Below, piece after piece: positions 53,363 through 62,308 of a stretch of 64,000 nt of DNA (its first letter is position 1; each line of letters begins with the position of its first letter). Position numbers and translations under genes: made by a program. The notes below the pieces were generated by a model. The model was not told the DNA's origin, ran no database searches, and saw only the letters and a list, made by a program, of their open reading frames with translations. The DNA is taken from NCBI GenBank assembly GCA_048213135.1, contig PS015010.1, forward strand, positions 1-64,000. The letters are read 5' to 3'. The DNA is from Reclinomonas americana ATCC 50394. Its lineage: Eukaryota > Jakobida > Jakobea > Jakobida.

Positions 53363-55192
53363 TTATTTCAGGTCGAGTTTGATCTGCAGTTCCTCAAATT
53401 GTTTGGCGTCGATCGCTGCGGGAGCATCCAGCATCACATCGCGGCCGCTGTTGTTTTTGGGGAAGGCGATAAAGTCGCGGATGCTTTCACTTCCGCCGAG
53501 GATAGCGCACAACCTGTCGAATCCAAAAGCGATACCACCATGCGGCGGTGCGCCATATTCAAAGGCGCCCAGCAGGAAACCGAATTTGTGCTGTTGTTCT
53601 TCCGCGTCCATACCCAGTGCGGCAAACATTTTCTCCTGCAGTTCCCGCTGGAATATACGGATGGAACCGCCGCCGATCTCGTTACCATTCAATACCATAT
53701 CATAAGCATTGGCCTTGATGCCGGCATAAGGATGTTTCAGGTATTCCGCGGCATTTTCAATAACCGGGTTATTGCTGATCATGGTTTCGATCTGCGATGG
53801 TTTGGGAGAGGTAAAAGGATGGTGCCTGGCCACCCAGCGATTGCCATCTTCATCGTACTCAAATAAGGGGAAGTCCAGCACCCACAATAGTTTAAACTCA
53901 TCGGGTTTGCGCATGCCCTTACTATCGGCAATGTACATACGCAGATCGCTGATGGCTTTGCGGGTACGTTCTTCCGCACCTGCAAGAATAAGGATAAGGT
54001 CGCCCGGCTGTGCCTGTGCGGCTTCAGCAATGGCTTTCAGTTTATCTTCAGAATAAAATTTATCTACGCTGCTTTTGAAAGTGCCGTCGGTATTGCATTT
54101 AATGAATACCAGGCCCTTCATGCCCACCTGCGGACGTTTAACCCATTCGGTCAGTTCGTCGGTCTGCTTGCGGGTATATTCGCTGCAGCCAGGGGCGCTA
54201 ATGGCCACAACGGTTTCGGCTTCATCAAATACTTTAAAGTCGGCACCATTCACCAGCGATGAAATATCTTCCCTGCCCGGGAAGCTGTGCGCCGGGAATT
54301 TCAGGTTGCAGATCTTCATATCAAAACGGATGTCGGGTTTGTCGTTGCCATAAGTCCACATGGCTTCTTCCCAGGTCATCCTTTGCACTGTTTCTGTATA
54401 GTCAATGTTCTTTACGTCTTTGAATACCCTTTTCACCAGTCCTTCAAACATATGGAGAATGTCTTCCTGTTCCACAAAAGCCATTTCACAGTCGATCTGG
54501 GTAAACTCGGGCTGACGGTCGGCACGGAGATCTTCATCACGGAAACATTTCACCACCTGGTAATACCTGTCGTAACCACTCACCATCAGCAATTGTTTAA
54601 ACGTTTGCGGCGACTGGGGCAGTGCATAAAACTGGCCGGGATTCATGCGGCTGGGTACAACGAAATCCCTGGCACCTTCCGGTGTGCTCTTGATGAGGAA
54701 GGGGGTTTCAATATCCATGAACTGGTTCTCGTGCAGGTAATTGCGGGCAGACCGGTTTACAGCATAGCGCAATTCCAGGTTCTTCTTCACGGCATTCCTG
54801 CGCAGGTCGAGGTAGCGGTACTTCATACGCAGGTCGTCGCCGCCATCGGTATCGTCCTGGATAGTAAAGGGAGGAACGGCCGATTTGTTGAGGATACTGA
54901 AATCCGAAACGGCGATCTCGATATCACCGGTAGGGATATTCGCGTTCTTACTGGTACGTTCATTCACGCGGCCTTTTACCTGCAGCACAAACTCCCTGCC
55001 CAGCGGATTGGCTTCCAGGCGGGGGTAAAGACTTTCGTCGAAAACAAGCTGGGTAATGCCATAACGGTCTCTCATATCAACAAAAATGAGGGAGGTGCCG
55101 AACTTACGAACGGTTTGCACCCATCCCGCCAGGGTGACTTCAGTATTGACATCGGTTAGCCTTAATTGCCCGCAGGTATGCGTTCTGTACAT
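53363..55192 (-). CDS. aspS: Aspartyl-tRNA synthetase
   Basis: Start at 55192 ([16 protein letters not shown]); the frame extends 45 codons upstream but those lie across the promoter. 609 residues. Class II features: N-terminal OB anticodon-binding domain ([15 protein letters not shown]), motif 2 region [19 protein letters not shown], bacterial-type GAD insertion (about 280-420), and motif 3 [15 protein letters not shown] followed by [11 protein letters not shown]. It charges tRNA-Asp in the cytoplasm. The bacterial-length insert indicates the discriminating bacterial form unless the specificity residues say otherwise. It is transcribed away from the polyamine-related operon. Confidence 0.96.
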   Translation of the reverse strand: MYRTHTCGQLRLTDVNTEVTLAGWVQTVRKFGTSLIFVDMRDRYGITQLVFDESLYPRLEANPLGREFVLQVKGRVNERTSKNANIPTGDIEIAVSDFSILNKSAVPPFTIQDDTDGGDDLRMKYRYLDLRRNAVKKNLELRYAVNRSARNYLHENQFMDIETPFLIKSTPEGARDFVVPSRMNPGQFYALPQSPQTFKQLLMVSGYDRYYQVVKCFRDEDLRADRQPEFTQIDCEMAFVEQEDILHMFEGLVKRVFKDVKNIDYTETVQRMTWEEAMWTYGNDKPDIRFDMKICNLKFPAHSFPGREDISSLVNGADFKVFDEAETVVAISAPGCSEYTRKQTDELTEWVKRPQVGMKGLVFIKCNTDGTFKSSVDKFYSEDKLKAIAEAAQAQPGDLILILAGAEERTRKAISDLRMYIADSKGMRKPDEFKLLWVLDFPLFEYDEDGNRWVARHHPFTSPKPSQIETMISNNPVIENAAEYLKHPYAGIKANAYDMVLNGNEIGGGSIRIFQRELQEKMFAALGMDAEEQQHKFGFLLGAFEYGAPPHGGIAFGFDRLCAILGGSESIRDFIAFPKNNSGRDVMLDAPAAIDAKQFEELQIKLDLK

Positions 55193-55212
55193 ATTTTTCA
55201 CGTATTGAGCGG

Positions 55213-55220
55213 CAAATATA
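55213..55220 (-). promoter_or_regulatory. -7 box of the aspS promoter
   Basis: Minus-strand TATATTTG (55220-55213), an exact TAnnTTTG, with TTCG about 21 bases further upstream in the -33 position. It lies 20 bases before the aspS start, supporting the start at 55192. Confidence 0.55.
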
Positions 55221-55303
55221 CGGCAGAAATCAGGGACAGGGCGAAGGAAAAGCAGGTGAACAGGCCACGGGGGCAAATTCCTGCCTTCCTTCCTTATTCT
55301 CAT

Positions 55304-55311
55304 TATATTTG
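55304..55311 (+). promoter_or_regulatory. -7 box of the SpeD-like operon promoter
   Basis: TATATTTG, an exact TAnnTTTG, 14 bases before the start at 55326. No good TTTG at -33 is evident. Together with 55213-55220 it makes the 133-base gap a divergent promoter region. Confidence 0.5.
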
Positions 55312-55325
55312 CCCCGCTGACTGCC

Positions 55326-55679
55326 ATGAGTTACCAACCGGGTCTACATATAATAGCTGAATTGTCTGTTGATGATGTCAGCCTGCTGCAAAGCTGCGAA
55401 GCTGCCAGGGTACGGATAGACGGCCTTATCAGTGAACACGGGCTGCAAAAGCTCGGGGAAGTATACCATAATTTCCAGCCGCAGGGCTATACCGCGGTGG
55501 TCTGCCTCAGCGAATCCCATCTTTCCCTGCACGCCTGGCCCGAATACGGACGGCTTCACATGGACGTATACCTCAGCAATTTCATGCGAAATAATGATGA
55601 AATAACGCAAAAGATTTTCGATGAACTGGTGGCGTTTTTTAAGGCAGGTATTATTAACCGGCAAACCCTCGTACGGTAA
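55326..55679 (+). CDS. SpeD-like pyruvoyl decarboxylase
   Basis: 117 residues, the size of a bacterial class 1b S-adenosylmethionine decarboxylase proenzyme. [11 protein letters not shown] is present: cleavage before Ser64 would give the pyruvoyl group, and His69 matches the processing His. The residue that aligns with the catalytic Cys83 of well-studied SpeD is Ser84 (DVYLSN). SpeD homologues with changed substrate (amino acids instead of SAM) are known, so the substrate is open. It overlaps the DUF4178 gene by TAATG, and a spermidine-synthase-like gene is four genes on, so making an aminopropyl donor for that enzyme is the simplest role (inference). Confidence 0.8.
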   Translation: MSYQPGLHIIAELSVDDVSLLQSCEAARVRIDGLISEHGLQKLGEVYHNFQPQGYTAVVCLSESHLSLHAWPEYGRLHMDVYLSNFMRNNDEITQKIFDELVAFFKAGIINRQTLVR

Positions 55680-57607
55680 TGGAAAAATACCCCATGCATA
55701 TGACGTCCTGCCCGGTTTGCAGCTCACCGGTAAACTTCAGTTCTTCCTATACCAATTTTATCGTTTGCAAAACCTGTAAGTCTTCACTCAGCCGTAAAAC
55801 GGGCGGTAGGGTTGACATCTCTTCCGTTAGTGTATTGAAGCAGGATGAAACGGGTGTTGTTCATACCGGCAGCCATGGCGAATGGAATGGACGCTCATTT
55901 GAAGTAACGGGTCGTTTAAAATGTTATTTCGATGGATTCCACAGTAACCGCTGGACGATCCTTTTTGCCGACGGTACAACACAATTACTGGTAGAAACGG
56001 ATGGTTTCCTGGCTATATACGAAGAGGTAAAAGACGCTTCTAAAAATAAAATGGAAACGCTCAATACCACTATGCTGGGTACAGAGGCCATTATGATCGT
56101 GACAGACAGGAGGTCTTTTATCTTCAGCCGTTCTTTTTGCGGCAGCATGTTCATAGAAGGCGAAGTATATACTGAAACCGAGGGTTTGAAGTTTAACGCC
56201 TACGAATTGGGTGATGAAGGCCCCGGCAGGATGGAGGTAGTGGATACAAAAAACGGGGGACCCTATTGCTGGCAACTCTATTATGTTACAGCCGGGGAAC
56301 TGAAATTGAAGGTTCCTGAAACAGGTCATGCTGCGAAGGAAGTGGCCTGCGCACATTGCAAAAAGTCAACCCGCCTGCTGGTACCGCAATACAGCCGGTT
56401 CTTTACCTGCAGCGGTTGTAAGGGATGGAACGAGATTGAACCCGATGGAACCATAACTTATAAGGATAGCAGTTTTGATGAAATAACAGGAATAGTGCCG
56501 GTTGGAACAAAAGGTATCATCAACGATACAGCATACGTCATCACCTGCATTACCCAAAAACTGGAAGTAGGTTCACCCAAAATATACTGGCGGGAGTATA
56601 CCTTATTCAGTCTTACCGATGGGTTTGCTTTTCTTTCTGAATTTAATGGTCACTGGATATTCCTGCAGGAAGCCAAATTCAACGAACGCTGGCTCGATTA
56701 CAAAAAAGAAATTGAAGTGGATGGCGAACCTTTCCTGCTGTACAATGAATACTCTTATAAAATAACGGACGCGATCGGTGAGTCCTGTGTATCATTCAGC
56801 ACACCCGGTATCCTCGCCAAAGAATTTATTTCACCGCCGGAGATATATGCGGCGGAAAAGAATAAGAATAAAGAACTGGCCTGGTTCAAAGGCAGGCATA
56901 TAACCAGTGAAGAAGTGGAGTTGGCATTTGCTGAAGCATCACCGCAAATGCCGTTGCAGTCAGGGGTTGGCGCTGTTCAGCCCATGCCTTTTTATATGAA
57001 CATGGGTTTGTTGCAAAGGATGACGCTCCTGTGTATCGGGTTGTTTCTTATCATGCAGGTGATCCTGTCAAAGATGTCAGCTGAGAAAGTGTTATTTGAG
57101 GCTAACTATACCGGCATGGTGGATACCATTGCATCGAAAGGTCTCATTACACCTTCTTTCGAGCTGGATAAATGGAAATCGAATCTCGAATTCAGGATCA
57201 GTTCGCCTGTATCCAACAGCTGGTTCGAGGCGTCCGTGACACTTGTGAATGATGCCAATGGTAAGGAATACAGTTTTGAAAAAGGTGTTGAATATTATTA
57301 TGGCATTACTGAAGGGGAAAGCTGGGCGGAAGGTTCCACCTCTTCCGATATATTGCTTTCTTCTCTGCCAGGAGGTAAATACCATATGAATATCTTTCCT
57401 TCTTTCGATAATATCACACCACAGGATAAAAGGGAATTTTCTATCAGCGTGGTGAATGATGTGCCGATGTGGAGTAATGTATTTGTTATGATCGGGCTGT
57501 TACTTATATATCCTGTTATACAATGGTTCCGTAACCGCTCCTTTGAAAAAAGACGCTGGTACGGAAGTGAAAATAACCCTTATGCCAATAGTTATGATGA
57601 AGATTAA
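55679..57607 (+). CDS. DUF4178-domain zinc-ribbon membrane protein
   Basis: 642 residues, start overlapping the previous stop. Two zinc ribbons: CPVCSS...CKTCKS at about 11-34, and CAHCKK...CSGCKG at about 228-250. Each is followed by a beta-rich DUF4178-like domain (residues about 60-200 and 270-400; NRWTILFADGTTQLLVE, WREYTLFSLTDGFAFL). From about 440 a transmembrane segment (LLCIGLFLIMQVIL), then an extracytoplasmic beta domain (about 480-610), then a second transmembrane segment (VFVMIGLLLIYPVIQW). DUF4178 genes commonly neighbour SpeD, DUF350 and spermidine-synthase genes. Function unknown; perhaps a membrane sensor or scaffold of that module. Confidence 0.78.
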   Translation: MEKYPMHMTSCPVCSSPVNFSSSYTNFIVCKTCKSSLSRKTGGRVDISSVSVLKQDETGVVHTGSHGEWNGRSFEVTGRLKCYFDGFHSNRWTILFADGTTQLLVETDGFLAIYEEVKDASKNKMETLNTTMLGTEAIMIVTDRRSFIFSRSFCGSMFIEGEVYTETEGLKFNAYELGDEGPGRMEVVDTKNGGPYCWQLYYVTAGELKLKVPETGHAAKEVACAHCKKSTRLLVPQYSRFFTCSGCKGWNEIEPDGTITYKDSSFDEITGIVPVGTKGIINDTAYVITCITQKLEVGSPKIYWREYTLFSLTDGFAFLSEFNGHWIFLQEAKFNERWLDYKKEIEVDGEPFLLYNEYSYKITDAIGESCVSFSTPGILAKEFISPPEIYAAEKNKNKELAWFKGRHITSEEVELAFAEASPQMPLQSGVGAVQPMPFYMNMGLLQRMTLLCIGLFLIMQVILSKMSAEKVLFEANYTGMVDTIASKGLITPSFELDKWKSNLEFRISSPVSNSWFEASVTLVNDANGKEYSFEKGVEYYYGITEGESWAEGSTSSDILLSSLPGGKYHMNIFPSFDNITPQDKREFSISVVNDVPMWSNVFVMIGLLLIYPVIQWFRNRSFEKRRWYGSENNPYANSYDED

Positions 57608-57761
57608 TAAAGAAAGCAGAACGCATTTTATCAGGTTCAGCATTTTTGTTGCCCTGCTCATGGGCTGGTTTATCTATGCCACCAGTACCGGGTGGAAGAT
57701 ATTCAGCTCTTCCGGCAATGGTCAGTCCTGGAGCAGCAGCGGCCCCGGTTATCATAAATAG
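57594..57761 (+). CDS. Small single-pass membrane protein (55 aa)
   Basis: Two adjacent ATG codons at 57594 and 57597 overlap the end of the DUF4178 gene by 14 bases, which implies coupled translation; a longer frame from 57543 lies inside that gene. 55 residues: a basic start (KINKESRTHF), one hydrophobic segment (FSIFVALLMGWFIYATS) and a Ser/Gly-rich tail ending GPGYHK. Family not recognised. Its place between DUF4178 and DUF350 suggests a subunit or regulator of that membrane complex. Confidence 0.6.
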   Translation: MMKINKESRTHFIRFSIFVALLMGWFIYATSTGWKIFSSSGNGQSWSSSGPGYHK

Positions 57762-57792
57762 AACAGAATCATTTATCATTCAATACACTTGT

Positions 57793-57999
57793 ATGCAAAC
57801 ACAGTACCTGTTAAATTCCGTATTGTATTCCCTGCTGGGAATATTCATTTTGGTGTTGGTGTTTTTTATTATTGAGAAAGCGACACCCAAGCATAACTTA
57901 TGGAAGGAAGTGGTGGAGAACAAGAATGTGGCACTGGCCATTGTCGCGGGCTTTTTTATGCTTGCGATGTCCATCATCATCGCATCGGCCATACATTAA
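57793..57999 (+). CDS. Minimal DUF350 membrane protein (68 aa)
   Basis: Start at 57793 (MQTQYLLNSVLYSLLG); the frame is open further left but overlaps the small gene before it. 68 residues with two transmembrane helices (LGIFILVLVFFIIEKATP and NVALAIVAGFFMLAMSIIIAS). The ENKNVALAIV segment is the DUF350 hallmark. E. coli YjfL is a duplicated, roughly double-length member that sits beside a glutathionylspermidine-synthase-like gene; here only one unit is present, so it would have to dimerise. Likely an inner-membrane partner in the polyamine-linked module (inference). Confidence 0.8.
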   Translation: MQTQYLLNSVLYSLLGIFILVLVFFIIEKATPKHNLWKEVVENKNVALAIVAGFFMLAMSIIIASAIH

Positions 58000-58017
58000 C
58001 AGCCATAAGCAGCAGAT

Positions 58018-59523
58018 ATGCCTTTATTACTTTTGCTGGCTGTTTTTGTGATCGCCACGTGCGGACTGATCTATGAGCTGGTGGCGGGCACACTGGCTAG
58101 CTACCTGCTGGGTGATTCGGTTACGCAATTTTCCACCATCATTGGTGTTTACCTTTTTGCCATGGGTATTGGCTCCTTCCTGTCGAGGTACTTCAACAGG
58201 AACCTGCTGACCTGGTTCATCCGTATCGAGTTCCTTGTAGCATTGATCGGCGGTTTCAGTGCCGCACTGCTCTTCCTGGTTTTCCCGCTGGCCTCTTCTT
58301 TCCGCGTCATACTTTATGCCGTTGTTTTTCTGACAGGTACACTTGTCGGACTTGAAATACCGATACTGATGCGGATACTGAAAGATAAAGTGGAGTTCAG
58401 GGACCTGGTATCACAGGTATTTACTTTTGATTACATCGGGGCATTACTCGCCTCGCTTATTTTTCCATTGCTATTGGTGCCCTATATGGGACTGATAAGA
58501 ACATCCTTGTTTTTTGGCATATTGAACGCCCTTGTTGGTTTTTTTCTTTGTATCCGTTTTGAAAAAGAAATACTACGGCATAACCGCCTGAAACTGGCTG
58601 CGGTGCTGATCATCGTTTCCCAACTGGTGGCTTTTGTTTTTTCTGACCGGATCATGAACTACAGCGAAACACTGATGTTCAATGATAATATTGTTTATGC
58701 CACCTCGTCTCCCTACCAGCGCATCGTAATAACAAGAAATAAAAAGGAGCTCCGGCTTTTTCTTAATGGTAACCTGCAGTTTTCCTCAACGGATGAATAC
58801 CGTTATCACGAAGCACTTGTACATCCTGCTGCGGCAGCGGTAAAAGACCCCAAACAGGTACTAGTACTGGGCGGCGGCGATGGACTGGCTGTCCGGGAAT
58901 TATTGAAATATCCCTCTGTTGAACATATTACACTGGTTGATTTGGATGCGGCAATGACGCGGCTTTTCAAAAGCAACGATATGCTGCTTAAGATCAACCA
59001 TAACTCACTGACCGACGGTAAAGTGAATGTGATCAATGCCGATGCATTCGGATGGCTGAGGAATAACCGTCAGCCTTTTGACCTGATCATTATCGACTTC
59101 CCCGACCCTTCTAATTTTTCCGTAGGCAAATTGTATACGAATACTTTTTACCGTCTTGTATATGGCGCACTCGCCCCGCATGGCATTGCTGTCATTCAGT
59201 CCACTTCGCCATATGTAGCGCCGAAGAGTTACTGGTGTATTAATAAAACACTGGCGTCTGTTGGGTTTCACACCGTACCATATCATAATTATGTGCCGTC
59301 ATTCGGCGAGTGGGGATACACACTGGCGATGAAGGACAGCGTTTATCAAAAGCCGGCACAATTTCCGGCGGGGCTGAAATACCTCGATACCAAAACATTC
59401 GACCAGATGCTCAACTTTCCTGCAGACATGACCACGAAGGCCGACCTGCTGGTGAACAAACTCAACAACCAGGAACTGGTGCAGTATTTCGAGGAAGAAT
59501 GGAACGCCTACCTGCAGCAATAA
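58018..59523 (+). CDS. Membrane-fused spermidine-synthase-like aminopropyltransferase
   Basis: 501 residues. Residues about 1-215 contain about seven transmembrane segments (LLLLAVFVIATCGLIYELVAG onward), a domain often fused to bacterial SpeE homologues. The C-terminal half is a spermidine-synthase fold: VLVLGGGDGLAVRELLKY (SAM/dcSAM site at about 281-297), LVDLDAAMTRLF, VINADAFGWL and LIIIDFPDPSNF, where canonical SpeE has DSSDP. Cytoplasmic catalytic domain on the inner membrane. It would move an aminopropyl group from decarboxylated SAM to an amine; the membrane fusion suggests a lipid-linked or exported acceptor (inference). Substitution in the DxxDP motif leaves room for other chemistry. 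Confidence 0.82.
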   Translation: MPLLLLLAVFVIATCGLIYELVAGTLASYLLGDSVTQFSTIIGVYLFAMGIGSFLSRYFNRNLLTWFIRIEFLVALIGGFSAALLFLVFPLASSFRVILYAVVFLTGTLVGLEIPILMRILKDKVEFRDLVSQVFTFDYIGALLASLIFPLLLVPYMGLIRTSLFFGILNALVGFFLCIRFEKEILRHNRLKLAAVLIIVSQLVAFVFSDRIMNYSETLMFNDNIVYATSSPYQRIVITRNKKELRLFLNGNLQFSSTDEYRYHEALVHPAAAAVKDPKQVLVLGGGDGLAVRELLKYPSVEHITLVDLDAAMTRLFKSNDMLLKINHNSLTDGKVNVINADAFGWLRNNRQPFDLIIIDFPDPSNFSVGKLYTNTFYRLVYGALAPHGIAVIQSTSPYVAPKSYWCINKTLASVGFHTVPYHNYVPSFGEWGYTLAMKDSVYQKPAQFPAGLKYLDTKTFDQMLNFPADMTTKADLLVNKLNNQELVQYFEEEWNAYLQQ

Positions 59524-59531
59524 CACCGATC

Positions 59532-61160
59532 ATGAACCGCAGAAAATTCATCAGGGATACATCATTACTTATCGGGGGAGCAGCCCTGGTACCGGGTTGT
59601 GCCGGCCCTGCTTCGCCTGTTAAGATGAAAGGTGGCATTGTGGGCGCCAATTCAGCAGCGGGGCACCTTTTCCGTGATGCCCAATGGATCAACAGCGATA
59701 ACCGGAGACAGGTGGATACACTCATCATCGGTGGCGGTATCAGCGGACTTTCCGCGGCACGCTGGCTGTTGATGAACGGGTACACTGATTTTCTGCTACT
59801 GGAACTGGACAAGGAAACAGGCGGCAATTCCACATCAGGTAAGAACGCGGTAAGCGCTTATCCCTGGGGTGCGCATTATGTACCCATTCCCAATAATGAT
59901 TGCAAAGCGTATATGACCTTCCTGGAAGAGGCGGGGGTGATCACCGGTTATGATGAAAAAGGACTGCCGGTGGTCAATGAATATTACCTCTGCTTTGAAC
60001 CGCAGGAACGCCTCTACATCAGCGGCCACTGGCAGGATGGACTGGTGCCTGATTTTGGTGTTGACGATAAGGGACGTAAAGAAATAAAGGATTTTTTCAG
60101 GCAGATGAATGTTTTCCGACTGGCGAAAGGAGAGGATGGAAAAGATGCTTTTAACATTCCTGTCGATTGGTCTTCTTCGGATAAGCAATACCGTGAGCTG
60201 GATCTTCTTACGATGAAGGAATGGCTGCAACAAAATAATTACCAATCACCTCACCTGCACTGGTATGTCAACTATTGCTGCCGCGATGATTTTGGCACTG
60301 ATTATAGTAAGACCTCGGCCTGGGCTGGCATACATTATTTTGCCGGCAGGAAAGGCGTTGCCTCCAATGCCCCCGCTCAATCGGTGATCACCTGGCCCGA
60401 AGGAAATGCCTGGCTGGCCCGGGAACTGAGAAAGACGACTGAGAAAAACATACAGGTCAACACAGCGGCGCTTAAACTGCGATCAACGGCTTCCGGTGTT
60501 GAGGTATGTACCATGAATACGAATACGAAACAAGTGGAGATCATCGAAGCCCGGCAATGCATTGTGGCTATACCTCAATTCGCCGCTGCCAGCCTGCTTG
60601 ATTATCCTGCGGAAAAGAAACAATTTATCCGCGACAATTTTATTCATTACCCGTGGATGGTGGCAAACCTGACCATAGAACAACTGTCGGAACGTGGAGG
60701 AGCAGGACTGAGCTGGGATAACGTGATCTATAATGCCGGGGGACTGGGTTATGTGGAGGCCACGCACCAGCAGGTAGAGAGAGGTGCTAAACAATCGGTG
60801 GTTACTTATTATTACCCGCTTACCCAGTCTGACGCAACTGAAGAGAGGCAGATGGCTTTTCGCAGGAGTTATGATGACTGGATCAGTTTGATCAGAACCG
60901 ACCTAGACAATGCGCATGCGAATTTTGATAAGGCCGTTAAGCAGGCGGATGTTTGGGTTTGGGGGCACGGTATGATCAGCCCGCAACCCGGTTTCATACA
61001 TGGCGAAATCAAACGGAAGATGCAGGAACCTGTTGACAATAAGATTTTCTTTGCACATACGGATCTCAGCGGCATCTCTATTTTTGAAGAAGCTTTTTAC
61101 CAGGGCATCGGCGCAGCACAGCAGGTATTAAAAAAGCAAACTATAAATCAGCATGCGTAA
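59532..61160 (+). CDS. Tat/lipoprotein FAD-dependent amine-oxidase-like enzyme
   Basis: Start at 59532 (MNRRKFIRDTSLLIGGAALV); a frame open from 59310 lies within the previous gene. 542 residues. The N-terminus combines a twin-arginine motif (RRKFIR), a hydrophobic stretch and a lipobox-like VPGC, so the folded flavoprotein probably crosses by Tat and is lipid-anchored. FAD binding: TLIIGGGISGLSAARWLL with ELD at the end of the second strand, and the C-terminal HTDLSGISIFEEAFYQGIGAA. Relatives are flavin amine or polyamine oxidases and desaturases. Operon position suggests oxidation of the product of the aminopropyltransferase (inference). It overlaps the next gene by 8 bases. Confidence 0.8.
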   Translation: MNRRKFIRDTSLLIGGAALVPGCAGPASPVKMKGGIVGANSAAGHLFRDAQWINSDNRRQVDTLIIGGGISGLSAARWLLMNGYTDFLLLELDKETGGNSTSGKNAVSAYPWGAHYVPIPNNDCKAYMTFLEEAGVITGYDEKGLPVVNEYYLCFEPQERLYISGHWQDGLVPDFGVDDKGRKEIKDFFRQMNVFRLAKGEDGKDAFNIPVDWSSSDKQYRELDLLTMKEWLQQNNYQSPHLHWYVNYCCRDDFGTDYSKTSAWAGIHYFAGRKGVASNAPAQSVITWPEGNAWLARELRKTTEKNIQVNTAALKLRSTASGVEVCTMNTNTKQVEIIEARQCIVAIPQFAAASLLDYPAEKKQFIRDNFIHYPWMVANLTIEQLSERGGAGLSWDNVIYNAGGLGYVEATHQQVERGAKQSVVTYYYPLTQSDATEERQMAFRRSYDDWISLIRTDLDNAHANFDKAVKQADVWVWGHGMISPQPGFIHGEIKRKMQEPVDNKIFFAHTDLSGISIFEEAFYQGIGAAQQVLKKQTINQHA

Positions 61161-62232
61161 CACACAACCCTGGATCGGTAATAAGTATACAGATATCCTG
61201 TTTGTACTGTTACCTCCTTTCGCGTCGCTGTTGCTCATTTTCATTTTTCCTTCCCTGTTCAGGGATGCCAATGCCATGCCCGATTACTGGTGGGTGGTGC
61301 TGATCCTGCTGATTGATGTGGCGCATGTATACAGCACCCTGTACCGGACTTATTTCGATAAAGAAACATTCCGGCAGCAAAGGAACCGGTTGATCGCGAT
61401 ACCACTGGTTGCGTTTGTCACAGGTGTAATGCTGTATTATGCAGGCCCGCTTATCTTCTGGAAAATACTGGCTTACCTGGCTGTCTATCATTTTGTAAGA
61501 CAGCAGTATGGTTTCATGCGTATCTATGCAAGGAAAGAAAAGAGCAGTATCATAACAAGAAGGATCGACGCCGTTACTATATATGCCGCTACACTTTATC
61601 CTATCCTGTTCTGGCATTTTTCACCGGGCAGGAATTTTAACTGGTTCGTGGAAGGCGACTTCTTCTCTTTCAGTAGCAGCAGTATAGTACTTCTCGTTTT
61701 GGGGATTATTTACCTGCTTATCCTGATTGCTTATGTAATTAAAGAAACCGTAGAGATAATACGGACCGGGTATTTTAATGTGCCGAAGAATATGGTGGTG
61801 TTGGGAACAGTACTGTCCTGGTATTTCGGGATTGTTTACTTTAATGGCGATCTTGCTTTTACGGTATTGAATGTGGTGAGCCACGGTATTCCTTATATGG
61901 CACTGATCTGGATGTATGGAAAAAAGACACGTGCCCATGGCCGCTATGAAAAAAATAAACTGCTGAAACTGACATTCAGTAAGTATGGTATCGTGATCTT
62001 CCTGCTGCTGATCTTTGTATTTGCCTATGTGGAAGAAGGTCTGTGGGATACTACTTTATGGAAAGAACACCAGGAAGTATTCTCCGCTTTTCATTTTTCT
62101 GATGTCCGCCCGGGCGATGCCCTGCTCTCCCTGCTTGTTCCGTTGCTGGCCCTGCCACAGATCACCCATTATGTCATTGACGCCTATATCTGGCGGGTGC
62201 GAAAGGATGAATTGAAATGGAGTGACAAATAA
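61153..62232 (+). CDS. Multipass membrane protein at the end of the polyamine-linked operon
   Basis: 359 residues with about eight to nine transmembrane segments (FVLLPPFASLLLIFIFPSLF first). Conserved-looking polar groups sit within the membrane part: DVAHVYSTLYRTYFD, YHFVRQQYGFMRIYARK, NVVSHGIPYMALIWMYGKK and LPQITHYVIDAYIW. Several buried His (DVAHV, VYHFV, VSHGI, ITHYV) suggest a metal or desaturase-like active site, but I cannot name the family. The 8-base overlap with the FAD enzyme gene implies a functional pair. A terminator follows. Confidence 0.72.
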   Translation: MRNTQPWIGNKYTDILFVLLPPFASLLLIFIFPSLFRDANAMPDYWWVVLILLIDVAHVYSTLYRTYFDKETFRQQRNRLIAIPLVAFVTGVMLYYAGPLIFWKILAYLAVYHFVRQQYGFMRIYARKEKSSIITRRIDAVTIYAATLYPILFWHFSPGRNFNWFVEGDFFSFSSSSIVLLVLGIIYLLILIAYVIKETVEIIRTGYFNVPKNMVVLGTVLSWYFGIVYFNGDLAFTVLNVVSHGIPYMALIWMYGKKTRAHGRYEKNKLLKLTFSKYGIVIFLLLIFVFAYVEEGLWDTTLWKEHQEVFSAFHFSDVRPGDALLSLLVPLLALPQITHYVIDAYIWRVRKDELKWSDK

Positions 62233-62255
62233 CGACCATTCTTTTCCGCCAAAAT

Positions 62256-62288
62256 AAAACCGCAAAGTTGATGAGCTTTGCGGTTTTT
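62256..62288. terminator. Bidirectional terminator between the operon and the macroglobulin gene
   Basis: AAAACCGCAAAG (62256-62267) pairs perfectly with CTTTGCGGTTTT (62276-62287) over an 8-base loop, flanked by A and T tracts, so it can serve both the plus-strand gene ending at 62232 and the minus-strand gene ending at 62309. Confidence 0.88.
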
Positions 62289-62308
62289 ATTTTCAATTCC
62301 TTACTTCT

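Noticed and set aside
54287-55159. 290-codon plus-strand frame opposite aspS
   Set aside because: Shadow of the highly conserved aspS gene.
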